Source: Virgibacillus dokdonensis (GTDB lineage Bacteria; Bacillota; Bacilli; Bacillales; Amphibacillaceae). From it: 64,000 nt of DNA. Location of the stretch: assembly GCF_900166595.1 (NCBI RefSeq), contig NZ_LT745763.1, positions 1,270,813-1,334,812 on the forward strand, read 5' to 3'. The notes beneath the pieces are model-generated. The model ran no database searches and was not told the DNA's origin. It saw nothing but the letters and a program-made list of their open reading frames with translations. Shown here piece by piece: positions 1 through 8,400 of this stretch; position 1 is the stretch's first letter; each line of letters begins with the position of its first letter. Position numbers and translations under genes: made by a program.

Positions 1-62
1 AAGTTTCCCCTGCTCCATTCACATGGTTTGAATCTCTTTACAGTACTGTACGTTTAATATTT

Positions 63-77
63 TGTAAATCGCTTACA
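63..77. promoter_or_regulatory. cre-like palindrome (possible CcpA site)
   Basis: A 15-base sequence with arms TGTAA and TTACA around ATCGC resembles a catabolite-responsive element with one extra base in the middle. It lies left of the first pair of AraR-like operators, so it would fit a gene transcribed leftward off the window. This is a pattern match only. Confidence 0.3.
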
Positions 78-93
78 ACTTGTATTGTATATT

Positions 94-138
94 AATGATA
101 CGCACAAGTCAATAATAAGTTTATTTATACGTATAAAA
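94..138. promoter_or_regulatory. Pair of AraR-like operators (left pair)
   Basis: Two 16-bp near-palindromes are centred at 101/102 (AATGATACGCACAAGT) and 130/131 (ATTTATACGTATAAAA). They resemble the B. subtilis AraR operator ATTTGTACGTACAAAT as I remember it. The centres are 29 bp apart, close to three helical turns, as expected for cooperative binding on one face. Another pair lies nearer the transporter gene, so this pair probably serves a divergent gene beyond the left edge. Confidence 0.5.
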
Positions 139-213
139 GATAGGTGAATCATCTCTGTAAAACAATAGAACCCTTAATAAATCCACGTGTTCCAAAGCAT
201 ATGACACTACACT

Positions 214-257
214 ATTTATACGAACAAAAATATTTTAGTTGATTTGTCTGTACAATA
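214..257. promoter_or_regulatory. Pair of AraR-like operators upstream of the sugar porter
   Basis: Near-palindromes are centred at 221/222 (ATTTATACGAACAAAA) and 249/250 (ATTTGTCTGTACAATA), 28 bp apart. Both resemble the AraR operator, and an AraR-type repressor is encoded at 3739-4851. They probably repress the transporter-kinase operon in the absence of arabinose. Bases 258-482 hold no gene. Confidence 0.5.
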
Positions 258-415
258 ATGATATTATTTATTTGTGAAAGCCTTTACTTCCAGCTGAAAG
301 TAACCATATAAAAGAGGAGGTACATTAGTTATACGCAATTAATTCATATTTTTTAACATAGTTGTACTGATAAATAATTCCATTCACTTGCTAGTACTCT
401 CATTACGTTCTTGTT

Positions 416-429
416 TGTAAGCCTTTACG
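416..429. promoter_or_regulatory. cre-like site before the sugar porter
   Basis: TGTAAGCCTTTACG resembles the cre consensus TGWAANCGNTNWCA, but the central CG and the final base do not match. It lies about 55 bp before the transporter start, where CcpA repression would be plausible. A similar weak match (TGAAAGCCTTTACT) lies near 276-289. Confidence 0.3.
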
Positions 430-482
430 ATTTTAAAGAAGTTATTTTCGAGAAATGTTCTACACCTAGGGAGGGAATTTAA

Positions 483-1871
483 TTGGTAAAAGAAAAAAAG
501 ATTTCTCATAAGTTTATCTATTTCTTTGGAGCTTTTGGAGGAATATTATTCGGTTATGATATTGGTGTTATGACAGGAGCGCTTCCATTCCTGCAGCAAG
601 ATTGGGGACTGCAAAATGCGGCAACAATTGGTTTGATAACTTCTTCTATTATGTTAGGGGCAATCTTCGGTGGTGCTCTTGCAGGACAACTTTCGGACCG
701 TTTCGGGCGCCGGAAGATGATTCTAGCTTCTGCGATTATCTTCGTTATTGGATCAATCCTTTCGGGAATTGCACCGCCTAATGGTGATATCTTCTTAATT
801 ATCGTTCGGGTCTTTCTTGGTCTTGCCGTTGGTGCAGCATCTGCACTTGTTCCGGCCTATATGTCAGAGATGGCTCCAGCCAAGTTACGGGGACGCTTAT
901 CTGGGATAAACCAGACAATGATTGTTTCCGGGATGTTACTGTCCTATGTTGTTGACTTTTTACTAAGCGGATTACCAACGACGATGGCTTGGCGCTCTAT
1001 GCTTGCGATGGCAGCGGTACCAGCTATCATTCTGTTTCTCGGTGTATTAAAGTTACCGGAATCGCCTCGTTTCCTTATTAAAAATAATAAGATTGGCGAA
1101 GCTCGTCAGGTACTAAGCTATATTCGCCCAAATAAAGAAGCAATTGAAACCGAAATCAAAGAAATTCAAGAGAGCAGTAAGCAAGAAAATCAGAAAGTTT
1201 CTTGGGGTGCTTTATTAAATAGTAAATATCGCTATTTAGTTATTGCCGGTGTCGGTGTCGCAGCCTTCCAGCAGTTCCAAGGAGCTAACGCGATATTCTA
1301 CTATATCCCGTTAATCGTAGAATCAGCTACTGGACAAGCAGCAAGCTCTGCATTGCTGTGGCCGATTATCCAAGGTATCATTCTAGTAATAGGTTCCTTA
1401 GTGTTCCTTGTCATTGCGGATAAATTTAAGCGTCGGACATTGTTGACCCTCGGGGGTACAGTAATGGGGCTTTCCTTTATCTTCCCGGCGATCATCAATT
1501 CCATTGTTCCAGATGTGAACCCGATGATGATTGTTGTGTTCCTAAGTATTTATGTCGCATTCTATTCCTTTACATGGGCACCTTTAACGTGGGTAATTGT
1601 CGGAGAAATCTTCCCGCTGCTCATCCGCGGACGTGCATCCGGTTTGGCTTCATCCTTTAACTGGATAGGATCTTTCCTAGTCGGATTGCTCTTTCCGATT
1701 ATGACTGCATCGATGGCACAGGAAGCTGTATTCGCTATCTTTGGTATCATTTGTCTACTCGGAGTCGCCTTTATCCGTATCCGTGTACCAGAAACTCGCG
1801 GCCGCACATTAGAAGAAATTGAGAAAATCGGTGAAATGAAAGGATTGGCAAAGAATAATAAAACAGCCTAA
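483..1871 (+). CDS. Sugar:proton symporter (MFS sugar porter family), probable arabinose transporter
   Basis: A 462-residue 12-helix major facilitator protein that probably imports a pentose with protons. Sugar-porter signatures are visible: GGILFGYDIGVMTGAL in helix 1, DRFGRR after helix 2, PESPRFL near residue 190 before the central loop, QQFQGANAIFYY in helix 7, and PETRGRTLEEIE at the C-terminus. The start is TTG at 483, preceded by a strong ribosome site (GGGAGGG, about 470). The ribulokinase gene follows after a short gap, and AraR-like operators precede it, so L-arabinose is the likely substrate. The sequence resembles CsbC/IolT-type porters as much as AraE, so specificity is inferred from context. 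Confidence 0.85.
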   Translation: MVKEKKISHKFIYFFGAFGGILFGYDIGVMTGALPFLQQDWGLQNAATIGLITSSIMLGAIFGGALAGQLSDRFGRRKMILASAIIFVIGSILSGIAPPNGDIFLIIVRVFLGLAVGAASALVPAYMSEMAPAKLRGRLSGINQTMIVSGMLLSYVVDFLLSGLPTTMAWRSMLAMAAVPAIILFLGVLKLPESPRFLIKNNKIGEARQVLSYIRPNKEAIETEIKEIQESSKQENQKVSWGALLNSKYRYLVIAGVGVAAFQQFQGANAIFYYIPLIVESATGQAASSALLWPIIQGIILVIGSLVFLVIADKFKRRTLLTLGGTVMGLSFIFPAIINSIVPDVNPMMIVVFLSIYVAFYSFTWAPLTWVIVGEIFPLLIRGRASGLASSFNWIGSFLVGLLFPIMTASMAQEAVFAIFGIICLLGVAFIRIRVPETRGRTLEEIEKIGEMKGLAKNNKTA

Positions 1872-1914
1872 AATGAAGAGAGAACCAGAATAATAGATTT
1901 TGGAGGTAATTTTT

Positions 1915-3510
1915 ATGAATCTTACAGAGACGTCCACAGCGATTCAGCAAGGCGATGTATATCTCGGGATTGAATTAGGTTCTACGAGAATCAAAGCTGT
2001 CCTAATTGACAACGATTTCAATACGATTGCTGCTGGAAACTATGCCTGGGAAAATAAATTCGAAAATGGCATGTGGACCTATTCCCTTGAAGATGTTTGG
2101 AAAGGGATTCAAAGCAGTTATCTTCAACTAGCTGCTGACGTAGAAAGTAAATATCACACAACACTTTCAAATATTCGTTCCATTGGGGTAAGTGCCATGA
2201 TGCACGGCTACTTACCCTTCTCAAAAAATGATGAATTACTAACACCGTTCCGTACATGGCGGAATAATACGACAGGACAGGCGGCACATGACTTGACCGA
2301 ACTATTCCAATTCAATATTCCGGAGCGCTGGAGTATTGCCCATCTATATCAAGCAATCCTTGATCAAGAAGAGCATGTACGTGAGGTTGATTTCATTACA
2401 ACACTTGCAGGTTATGTCCACTGGAAGTTATCTGGAGAAAAAGTGTTAGGTGTAGGTGATGCTTCCGGCATGTTCCCAATTGAAGAATCGGGTTCTTATT
2501 CCGATAAGCATATAAAGCTGTTTGAAAACCTGGAAAATGTCTCTCAATACGACTGGAACCTTCTTGATATCCTCCCAAAAGTATTACAAGCAGGGGATCA
2601 TGCAGGCACATTATCAGAAGCTGGTGCCAGATTACTAGATATAAACGGAAACCTTCAAGCCGGTAGTATCATGGCTCCTCCTGAAGGGGATGCGGGAACT
2701 GGAATGGTTAGTACGAATAGTGTTCGGAGACGAACTGGAAATATTTCCGTCGGGACTTCTGCCTTTTCCATGCTTGTCCTTGATAAACCATTACAGAAAG
2801 TCTATAAAGACATCGATCTCGTGACAACACCAAATAATGAGCCTGTTGCGATGGTCCATACGAATAATTGCTCTTCCGATATTAATGCTTGGGCTGGTAT
2901 CTTTCAAGAATTCGCTGAACGTCTTGGCGTTAACCTTGATGAAGGCCGCTTATTTGAAATCCTATTCCACTCAACAACAAGATCAGAACCGGATGCTGGC
3001 GGATTAGTCAATTATAGTTATTTATCTGGTGAAAATATCACGAAAATGCCAGAAGGACGCCCTCTATTCGTAAGAGATGTCAATAGTTCCTTCACACTCG
3101 CTAACTTCTTCCTTACGCAGTTGTATGCAGCATTTGCTCCACTGAAAATTGGAATGGATATTTTAATTAATGAAGAAAAAATCGAGACAAATGTTTTAAT
3201 CGCACAAGGCGGCCTATTTAAAACACCTGTCATCGCCCAACAAATCCTCTCCAATGCACTAAATATACCGATTACGGTTATGAAAACGGCTAGTGAAGGC
3301 GGTGCTTGGGGTATGGCAGTACTTGCAGCTTACGTGAAGCAAGGAAATAAGGAAATCAGTTTAGAGGATTTCCTTGACCAATACGTATTTACTGACCCGC
3401 AAAGTTCTACATTAAGCCCAGAACCTGCGGGGGTGGAAGGTTACGAGCAATTCATTACGAAATATAGGGCCGGACTACCAGTTGAATTAGCGGCAATTGA
3501 ACATATTTAA
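1915..3510 (+). CDS. araB: L-ribulokinase (FGGY carbohydrate kinase)
   Basis: Phosphorylates L-ribulose to L-ribulose 5-phosphate in the cytoplasm. The 531-residue protein has the FGGY fold: an N-terminal phosphate loop (YLGIELGSTRIKAVL, about residues 14-28), GDASGMFP near 185, EGDAGTGMVSTNS near 260, NISVGTSAF near 280 and a C-terminal ATP region (EGGAWGMAVLAAY, about 465). The chosen start is ATG 1915 because GGAGG at 1902-1906 is spaced for it; an in-frame TTG at 1900 lies within the ribosome site. The length fits the shorter lactobacillus-type ribulokinases rather than the B. subtilis type (about 560). Xylulokinase is the alternative, but the neighbouring araD and araR favour ribulokinase. 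Confidence 0.75.
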   Translation: MNLTETSTAIQQGDVYLGIELGSTRIKAVLIDNDFNTIAAGNYAWENKFENGMWTYSLEDVWKGIQSSYLQLAADVESKYHTTLSNIRSIGVSAMMHGYLPFSKNDELLTPFRTWRNNTTGQAAHDLTELFQFNIPERWSIAHLYQAILDQEEHVREVDFITTLAGYVHWKLSGEKVLGVGDASGMFPIEESGSYSDKHIKLFENLENVSQYDWNLLDILPKVLQAGDHAGTLSEAGARLLDINGNLQAGSIMAPPEGDAGTGMVSTNSVRRRTGNISVGTSAFSMLVLDKPLQKVYKDIDLVTTPNNEPVAMVHTNNCSSDINAWAGIFQEFAERLGVNLDEGRLFEILFHSTTRSEPDAGGLVNYSYLSGENITKMPEGRPLFVRDVNSSFTLANFFLTQLYAAFAPLKIGMDILINEEKIETNVLIAQGGLFKTPVIAQQILSNALNIPITVMKTASEGGAWGMAVLAAYVKQGNKEISLEDFLDQYVFTDPQSSTLSPEPAGVEGYEQFITKYRAGLPVELAAIEHI

Positions 3511-3516
3511 TCCATG

Positions 3517-3584
3517 AAAAATCCGAATGATCTTCCCTCCTCCCTTAGAGTATAAGGTAAGGCTGAATCATTCGGACTTTTTAT
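3517..3584 (+). terminator. Rho-independent terminator after araB
   Basis: The inverted repeat AATCCGAATGAT ... ATCATTCGGACT encloses a loop of about 30 bases and ends in TTTTT. It begins a few bases after the araB stop and closes the transporter-kinase operon. Confidence 0.75.
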
Positions 3585-3593
3585 CACGCATTA

Positions 3594-3666
3594 ACGGTCT
3601 GTAATACCCCCCACTTCTAAACACGAGGGAAGCCCAATATGTGAAGGTGGGGGATATACAGTCCGT
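3594..3666. other. Long imperfect hairpin, possible IS605-type end or guide-RNA remnant
   Basis: Outer arms ACGGTCTGTA and TACAGTCCGT and inner arms CCCCCCACTTC and GAAGGTGGGGG enclose a loop of about 24 bases (3622-3644). It sits between two ordinary terminators. The CCCCCACTTC ... GAAGGTGGGGG shape recalls the right-end hairpins beside TnpB genes of IS200/IS605 elements in Bacillales, but no transposase is nearby. The identification comes from memory of such ends and is weak. Confidence 0.3.
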
Positions 3667-3689
3667 AAATACCTGATTCTGTTCAACTA

Positions 3690-3725
3690 ACATTCAGTGG
3701 GGGGTAAGGAATTCCCCACTGAATG
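3690..3725 (-). terminator. Hairpin after araR
   Basis: ATTCAGTGGGG and CCCCACTGAAT form an 11-bp perfect stem with an 11-base loop, just beyond the araR stop. No long T-run follows on the minus strand (GTTAGTTG), so it may terminate weakly or stabilise the transcript end. Confidence 0.5.
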
Positions 3726-3738
3726 AAGTTTCACTTTA

Positions 3739-4851
3739 CTATCCCTTCTTTTCCTGAAGAGAACCGTTAACTACCTCTAATTCTAGAACGGAATCGCGTT
3801 CGATCAACTCCGGCTCATAAACTTTGGAACGGACTTCCTGTTTATTAATCATATCAATAATCATTTTCCCTGCATCAAATCCCATCTTTTCCTGAGGATG
3901 GCGAATCGTCGTCAAGCTTGGATTCGTGTATTTGGAAAACGGGTAATCATCCACGCCAATAATCGAAATATCTTCTGGGATTTTTAAGCCAATCTCTTTT
4001 GCGAAATTCATAATTTGAATTGCCAGCTGATCATGGTAACAAACGATTGCCGTTGGAGCATATTTAGAACGCGTCAGCATCGTGTGCAGCTTTTTGAAGA
4101 TATTATCTATTTTTTCCTCTGTCTGGTACATCATCATATCGCCCATATTCGAGATTTCCGGATGGTCCTGATAAGCTTTGATAAAGCCATTCATCCGGTC
4201 AACCCCTTGCTTATCATCAACCTTGAATATTCCTACAATCTGCTGATGACCTTTAGAAATTAAGTAATTGGTCGCCATCTCCCCTGTTTTCACATCATCC
4301 ATCACTAAATACGGAATATCGAGATCATCGTACGTCGCGTTGATCGATAACATCGGGATACCCATCGCTTTTATATTATCGTACATATTTTTATTGAGAT
4401 TATTTCTCGCACTCTTTGTCGGCTCGATAATAAATCCTGACAATTGGTTGGCTGTCAGATTCGTTAAACTTTTCCGTTCTTTCTCTGGATTGTTCTGAGT
4501 ATCGGCAATAAGTATCGAGTAACCGTATGCGGAGATATAATTATCGATGCCGCTGATGATATTCGGGAAAATATAATCCGTTATATGTGTTGATATGAGC
4601 CCTATCGTTTTATTTTGAATTTGCTGCTTCGGTTTACTTTTCCAGTCATTTACAAATATCCCGGCACCTTGAATCCGGTAAACGTAATTATCCTTCTCCA
4701 GCTCATCAATTGCCCGGCGCACCGTGAAGCGGCTTACTTCATACATTTCCATTAATTCTGATTCCGTCGGTAACTTATCACTCACCTGATAAGTACCCGA
4801 TAAGATCTTCTCACTTATATCTATTTTAATTCGTTCATATTTTTTAACCAT
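3739..4851 (-). CDS. araR: AraR-type transcriptional repressor (GntR DNA-binding head, LacI-like sensor)
   Basis: Represses arabinose genes until L-arabinose binds. The 370-residue protein has a GntR winged helix at residues 1-70 (LPTESELMEMYEVSRFTVRRAI, split here as LPTESELMEMYEV and SRFTVRRAIDELE, with recognition wing YRIQGAGIFV). A periplasmic-binding-protein-like sugar domain follows from about residue 80 to the end (IGLISTHITDYIFPNIISGI ... IIGVDDYPFSKYTNPSLTTI). This combination is typical of AraR. The gene lies downstream of araD on the same strand, behind a terminator, and probably has its own promoter (TATAAT at about 4885-4890). AraR-like operators lie upstream of all three arabinose transcription units. 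Confidence 0.85.
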   Translation of the reverse strand: MVKKYERIKIDISEKILSGTYQVSDKLPTESELMEMYEVSRFTVRRAIDELEKDNYVYRIQGAGIFVNDWKSKPKQQIQNKTIGLISTHITDYIFPNIISGIDNYISAYGYSILIADTQNNPEKERKSLTNLTANQLSGFIIEPTKSARNNLNKNMYDNIKAMGIPMLSINATYDDLDIPYLVMDDVKTGEMATNYLISKGHQQIVGIFKVDDKQGVDRMNGFIKAYQDHPEISNMGDMMMYQTEEKIDNIFKKLHTMLTRSKYAPTAIVCYHDQLAIQIMNFAKEIGLKIPEDISIIGVDDYPFSKYTNPSLTTIRHPQEKMGFDAGKMIIDMINKQEVRSKVYEPELIERDSVLELEVVNGSLQEKKG

Positions 4852-4898
4852 GGCTAGATCCCCTTTTATATCATGACAAATTTATTATATCACAAAGA

Positions 4899-4952
4899 AA
4901 AAACGCTGCCTTGAAGAAGTAATTGATACACTCTTCAAAACAGCAGCGTTTT
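4899..4952 (-). terminator. Terminator between araD and araR
   Basis: On the minus strand AAAACGCTGC pairs with GCAGCGTTTT around an inner weaker stem (TTGAAGAG ... CTTCAA) and runs into TTTTTTC. It begins about ten bases after the araD stop, so araD may be terminated separately or only partly read into araR. Confidence 0.7.
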
Positions 4953-4962
4953 ATTCAAGTTA

Positions 4963-5661
4963 TCATTTATTTTGTCCATAATAAGCATTTTTTCCATGTT
5001 TTCTTAAATAATGTTTATCTAATAGGTAGGAATCCATGTCGATCTGATGGGGGTTCAATTGCAATGTATGATACGCCATCTTGGATACCTCTTCTAAAAC
5101 AACTGCATTATGGACCGCATCCTCTGCTGATTTACCCCATGTAAATGGACCGTGATCGTTGACGAGAACTGCTGGTACTTCTAACGGATTAATTTTTCTT
5201 TCTTCAAAAGTCTCGACAATTACGTCACCCGTCTGCTTCTCATAATCATGGACTACTTCCGATTCCTTCATTTTTCTCGTAACTGGAACCGGACCATAAA
5301 ATGTATCCGCATGTGTCGTGCCAGCAGCTGGTACATCAAGGCCGGCTTGCGCAAATGTCACTGCCCATGGCGAGTGGGTATGAACGACTCCTTGGATTTC
5401 TGGAAAATGTTTATATAATACAAGATGAGTTGCTGTGTCACTCGATGGATTTAAATCACCTTCCACAATATTCCCTTCCAAATCAAGAACAACCATTTGC
5501 TCTGATGTTAGTTCCTTATAGGCCACACCGCTCGGCTTAATGACGACGAGATTTTTTTCCCGATCAATCCCGCTGACATTTCCCCATGTGAACGTTACAA
5601 GATTATATTTTGGCAGTAACATATTCGCTTCATAGACTTCTTGTTTCAATTTTTCCAACAT
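4963..5661 (-). CDS. araD: L-ribulose-5-phosphate 4-epimerase
   Basis: Converts L-ribulose 5-phosphate to D-xylulose 5-phosphate, the last step joining arabinose to the pentose phosphate pathway. The 232-residue class II aldolase/adducin-fold protein is close to the family length (about 230). Visible features are [11 protein letters not shown] near residue 25, [20 protein letters not shown] near 75, zinc-ligand motif HTHSPWA near 95, [14 protein letters not shown] near 118 and NDHGPFTWG near 168. It is divergent from the aldose 1-epimerase gene, and two AraR-like operators lie in the shared intergenic region. Confidence 0.93.
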   Translation of the reverse strand: MLEKLKQEVYEANMLLPKYNLVTFTWGNVSGIDREKNLVVIKPSGVAYKELTSEQMVVLDLEGNIVEGDLNPSSDTATHLVLYKHFPEIQGVVHTHSPWAVTFAQAGLDVPAAGTTHADTFYGPVPVTRKMKESEVVHDYEKQTGDVIVETFEERKINPLEVPAVLVNDHGPFTWGKSAEDAVHNAVVLEEVSKMAYHTLQLNPHQIDMDSYLLDKHYLRKHGKNAYYGQNK

Positions 5662-5708
5662 CGAGACTCATCCCCTTACAGAATTATTAACTACCCTCAT
5701 CTTACATC

Positions 5709-5754
5709 ACTTGTCCGTATAAGTCAAAGGTAATTGACTTTCATACGTATAAGT
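5709..5754. promoter_or_regulatory. Pair of AraR-like operators between araD and galM
   Basis: ACTTGTCCGTATAAGT (centre 5716/5717) and TTTCATACGTATAAGT (centre 5746/5747) are 30 bp apart, close to three helical turns. They resemble the sites upstream of the sugar porter. Placed in a divergent promoter region of about 145 bp, they could control both araD-araR and galM. Confidence 0.5.
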
Positions 5755-5767
5755 GATACAATTGCAT

Positions 5768-5781
5768 TGTAACCGTTTACT
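5768..5781. promoter_or_regulatory. cre site (CcpA) before galM
   Basis: TGTAACCGTTTACT matches the cre consensus TGWAANCGNTNWCA at every position except the last. It lies 25 bp before the chosen galM start and just after the AraR-like pair, which suggests glucose repression of the divergent arabinose genes. Confidence 0.55.
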
Positions 5782-5805
5782 CAATCTAGAAAGTTGGTGC
5801 TCATA

Positions 5806-6843
5806 ATGGTGACAATTACAAAAGAAAAATTAAACGCTCAGACAGACATTCCCTTAATGAAATATACGGTGGACAAAGGAAATGGTTATTCCTTTTCCTG
5901 TCTTAATGTCGGCGCTGCATTAACGTCGCTAACAATGCCAGATAAAGACGGCAAGACTAGTAATATTTTACTTAGCTTCAATGACCCGGAGGATTTTATA
6001 ACAGATCAGACGTACTTCTTTGGTAAAGCAATCGGCAGGGTCGGCGGAAGAATTAAAGATGGAGCTTTCCAGTTTAATAATGAATATATTCAATTGCCGC
6101 AAAATGAAGGTAATAACACATTACATGGTGGCAACAATGGATTCCATAGCTTATGGTGGGACGTTTCCGAACTTGAGAATGGCATAGTTTTCACGAAAAC
6201 CATTGATCCTGAGATGGACGGCTTCCCCGCTGAACTCGCTGCGTCCATTTCATACACTTGGATTTCCGGAAATCAGTTACAAATTGAGTTTACCGGTGAA
6301 AACCAATCCGAAATGGCGACCTTGTTCAATCCGACTACCCATAATTATTTTAATTTAAACGATAATAAAACAGCTGGACTCAAAAGTCATCTATTAAGCA
6401 TTCCTGCGCGTGAGACGGTGGAGCTTGATAAGAACCAAATCCCAACTGGTAAACTACTAAATATTTCGGGCACAGCTTATGACTTTAACAAGGAAAGTAG
6501 TCTCTTAGAAAAATTAGAGTCTGTCAAACAAATTGGAGCATCTGGCTTTGATGACCCTTATAAGGTAACGGATTCAGAGATTGCCGTATTAAGGAATTCG
6601 GATAATGGACGATATATTCGCATCCACTCAGATCGAAATGGACTTGTTTTCTATTCTCTAAACGCGACTGAATCAAAGGAAATCGTAAATGATGGGCATG
6701 CCTTATCCCCGCATATGGCTGTTGCACTCGAGCCGCAAACATTACCTGGTGCAGTTCATCATCCGGATTTTGGTAATATTGTGCTTGATGCAGGTGATAA
6801 AAAGACATATCGGATTATTTATGAATTGTCAGTTGATGCGTGA
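5806..6843 (+). CDS. galM: Aldose 1-epimerase (mutarotase)
   Basis: Interconverts alpha and beta anomers of aldoses, here probably L-arabinose for the isomerase. The 345-residue beta-sandwich protein carries family motifs: GKAIGRVGGRI near residue 80, NTLHGGNNGFHSLWW near 105 (catalytic His), THNYFNLN near 175 (second catalytic His), GFDDPY near 245 and ALEPQTLPGAVHHPDF near 307 (catalytic Glu). The ATG at 5806 was chosen; an in-frame TTG at 5794 is possible, and no strong ribosome site distinguishes them. The gene is divergent from araD and downstream of AraR-like and cre-like sites. Confidence 0.88.
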   Translation: MVTITKEKLNAQTDIPLMKYTVDKGNGYSFSCLNVGAALTSLTMPDKDGKTSNILLSFNDPEDFITDQTYFFGKAIGRVGGRIKDGAFQFNNEYIQLPQNEGNNTLHGGNNGFHSLWWDVSELENGIVFTKTIDPEMDGFPAELAASISYTWISGNQLQIEFTGENQSEMATLFNPTTHNYFNLNDNKTAGLKSHLLSIPARETVELDKNQIPTGKLLNISGTAYDFNKESSLLEKLESVKQIGASGFDDPYKVTDSEIAVLRNSDNGRYIRIHSDRNGLVFYSLNATESKEIVNDGHALSPHMAVALEPQTLPGAVHHPDFGNIVLDAGDKKTYRIIYELSVDA

Positions 6844-6939
6844 TTTTACGGGATAAACTCAATCGTTAGGAGCAGAGTCCAAACGCGCTCCCAGCCACTT
6901 ATAAATAAGGGGTAATCGGAAAATAGTGTGGAAAGAGGA

Positions 6940-8276
6940 TTAAAAGGTACCCTCTTCCATAGCCTTGATCAGTGTGGAAATATCAGCCCCATAGATTTCC
7001 TCATACACCCATTCATAGCCTGCTTGTTCCAAATTTGGAAATTGATCAGGTAACATTTTTCCAAAAGTAATCTCAACTTCTTTGAATTTCTTTTTCTTTT
7101 TTATTTTACGATAGCCTTGTGTAAATAAGATTTTTGCTCTGAGGGCTTCAAAAGAGTAACCACGACCAACATGGTTCATTGTCTTAATTAAACGATTCAG
7201 GGATTCTGTATAGGCGTTTGTAATTGGAGAATTGAAATAGTTGAATATCTCTTCTTCCCAATTGTTCACTGCTTTTATTAGATCACCAAAATAAGCCATC
7301 AATTCTTTAGGTATATTTGAAAACCAGTTTTGATACAGTTTATAGGCTTCGTTGATTGATTCAGCCTCATAAATGTCAAAGAATTGCTCTTTAAGCTCAT
7401 ATGCTTGACCAAGTAACGGGAATGTATCAGTCCATATTTGTAATTTTATTTGGTCATCAAAGTCATTAAGGTCTTTACGTCTTGTTAGAAGTACGTAACG
7501 GTCTCTCATGAGTTGCCTACGTTCTTTGGACATTCTGGCGATTAGCCTTTCGTATCTTTTCCAGGGCTTCATTGGCTAATTTAACAACATGAAACTTATC
7601 AATTACGATTTTGGCATGTGGTATCACTGATTTAACAGCACTTTTATAAGGATTCCACATATCCATTGCTACAAGTTCAATTTTATCAATGTCTTTGAGT
7701 CTTGAAAGATAACTGATAACCACATCTTTATTCCGTTTACGTAAAATATCAATTACCGACTTGTTTTCAACATCAGTGATGACACAACGATAATTTTTAA
7801 GCAAATGAACTTCATCAATACCAAGCCATTTAGGAGTTCTGAAATCTGTATGTGCTTCAAGTTCAGAAACATAATCATTGAATATGTTTCGAACAGTTTT
7901 TTCATCTACACCTATATCATCTGCAACGCTGGTAAAGGTCTTTTCGAGACTTGCTTCTTGAATCCAATCTATAAGTCTATTAGTAACCGAACGACTAACG
8001 TCCATATCGGGAAGGTTCTCAAAAAACGTTTCATTACACTCCCTACATTTATATCTTTGGCGATTGACATAAATACCAACACGTTTAGCGTGCATTGGTA
8101 GGTCGAAATATAGTTGTTGTTTCTTACCATGTTTGTATAAGTTTGCAACAGTACCACACTTTGGACAATGTGAAGGGGGGTAGTGTAGTAGACTCAACTA
8201 AGAATCTATAATCATATTCGCTTTCTTTCATATCCAGAATCTTTAAGTTTGGTAGATTGAGCATATTGGTTAACAT
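6940..8276 (-). pseudogene. ISL3-family transposase, broken by two frameshifts
   Basis: Three consecutive frames together resemble one ISL3 transposase of about 440 residues. The N-terminal piece begins near 8276 (MLTNMLNLPNLKILDM). The middle piece (from about 8190) has a zinc ribbon (CPKCG and CREC), a helix-turn-helix and the DDE core (WLGIDEVHLL, VAMDMWNPYK). The C-terminal piece (from about 7540) carries KERRQLMRDRYVLL, the AYTESLNRLIK region and the helical tail. The first shift falls at a run of six C near 8172-8177, the second near 7520-7545. No single intact product is possible. I could not fix the element ends or a target duplication. A near-inverted repeat (CTCGTGAAAACCT and AGGTTTCCACGAG) lies at 8328-8377, on the transposase start side. 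Confidence 0.75.
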
Positions 8277-8400
8277 TTACTTTTTCCTTTCAAAGTTTAG
8301 AATTAAAATAGAAAACTAATGAAAACAGCTCGTGAAAACCTAAATTAAAATAATGGTTTGACATAGGTTTCCACGAGTCTAATGTTATATTAGTTAATCT

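Noticed and set aside
1301..1807. Open frames on the minus strand inside the sugar porter gene
   Set aside because: They lie opposite a clear transporter gene, have no ribosome sites and resemble nothing; they are shadows of its codon pattern.
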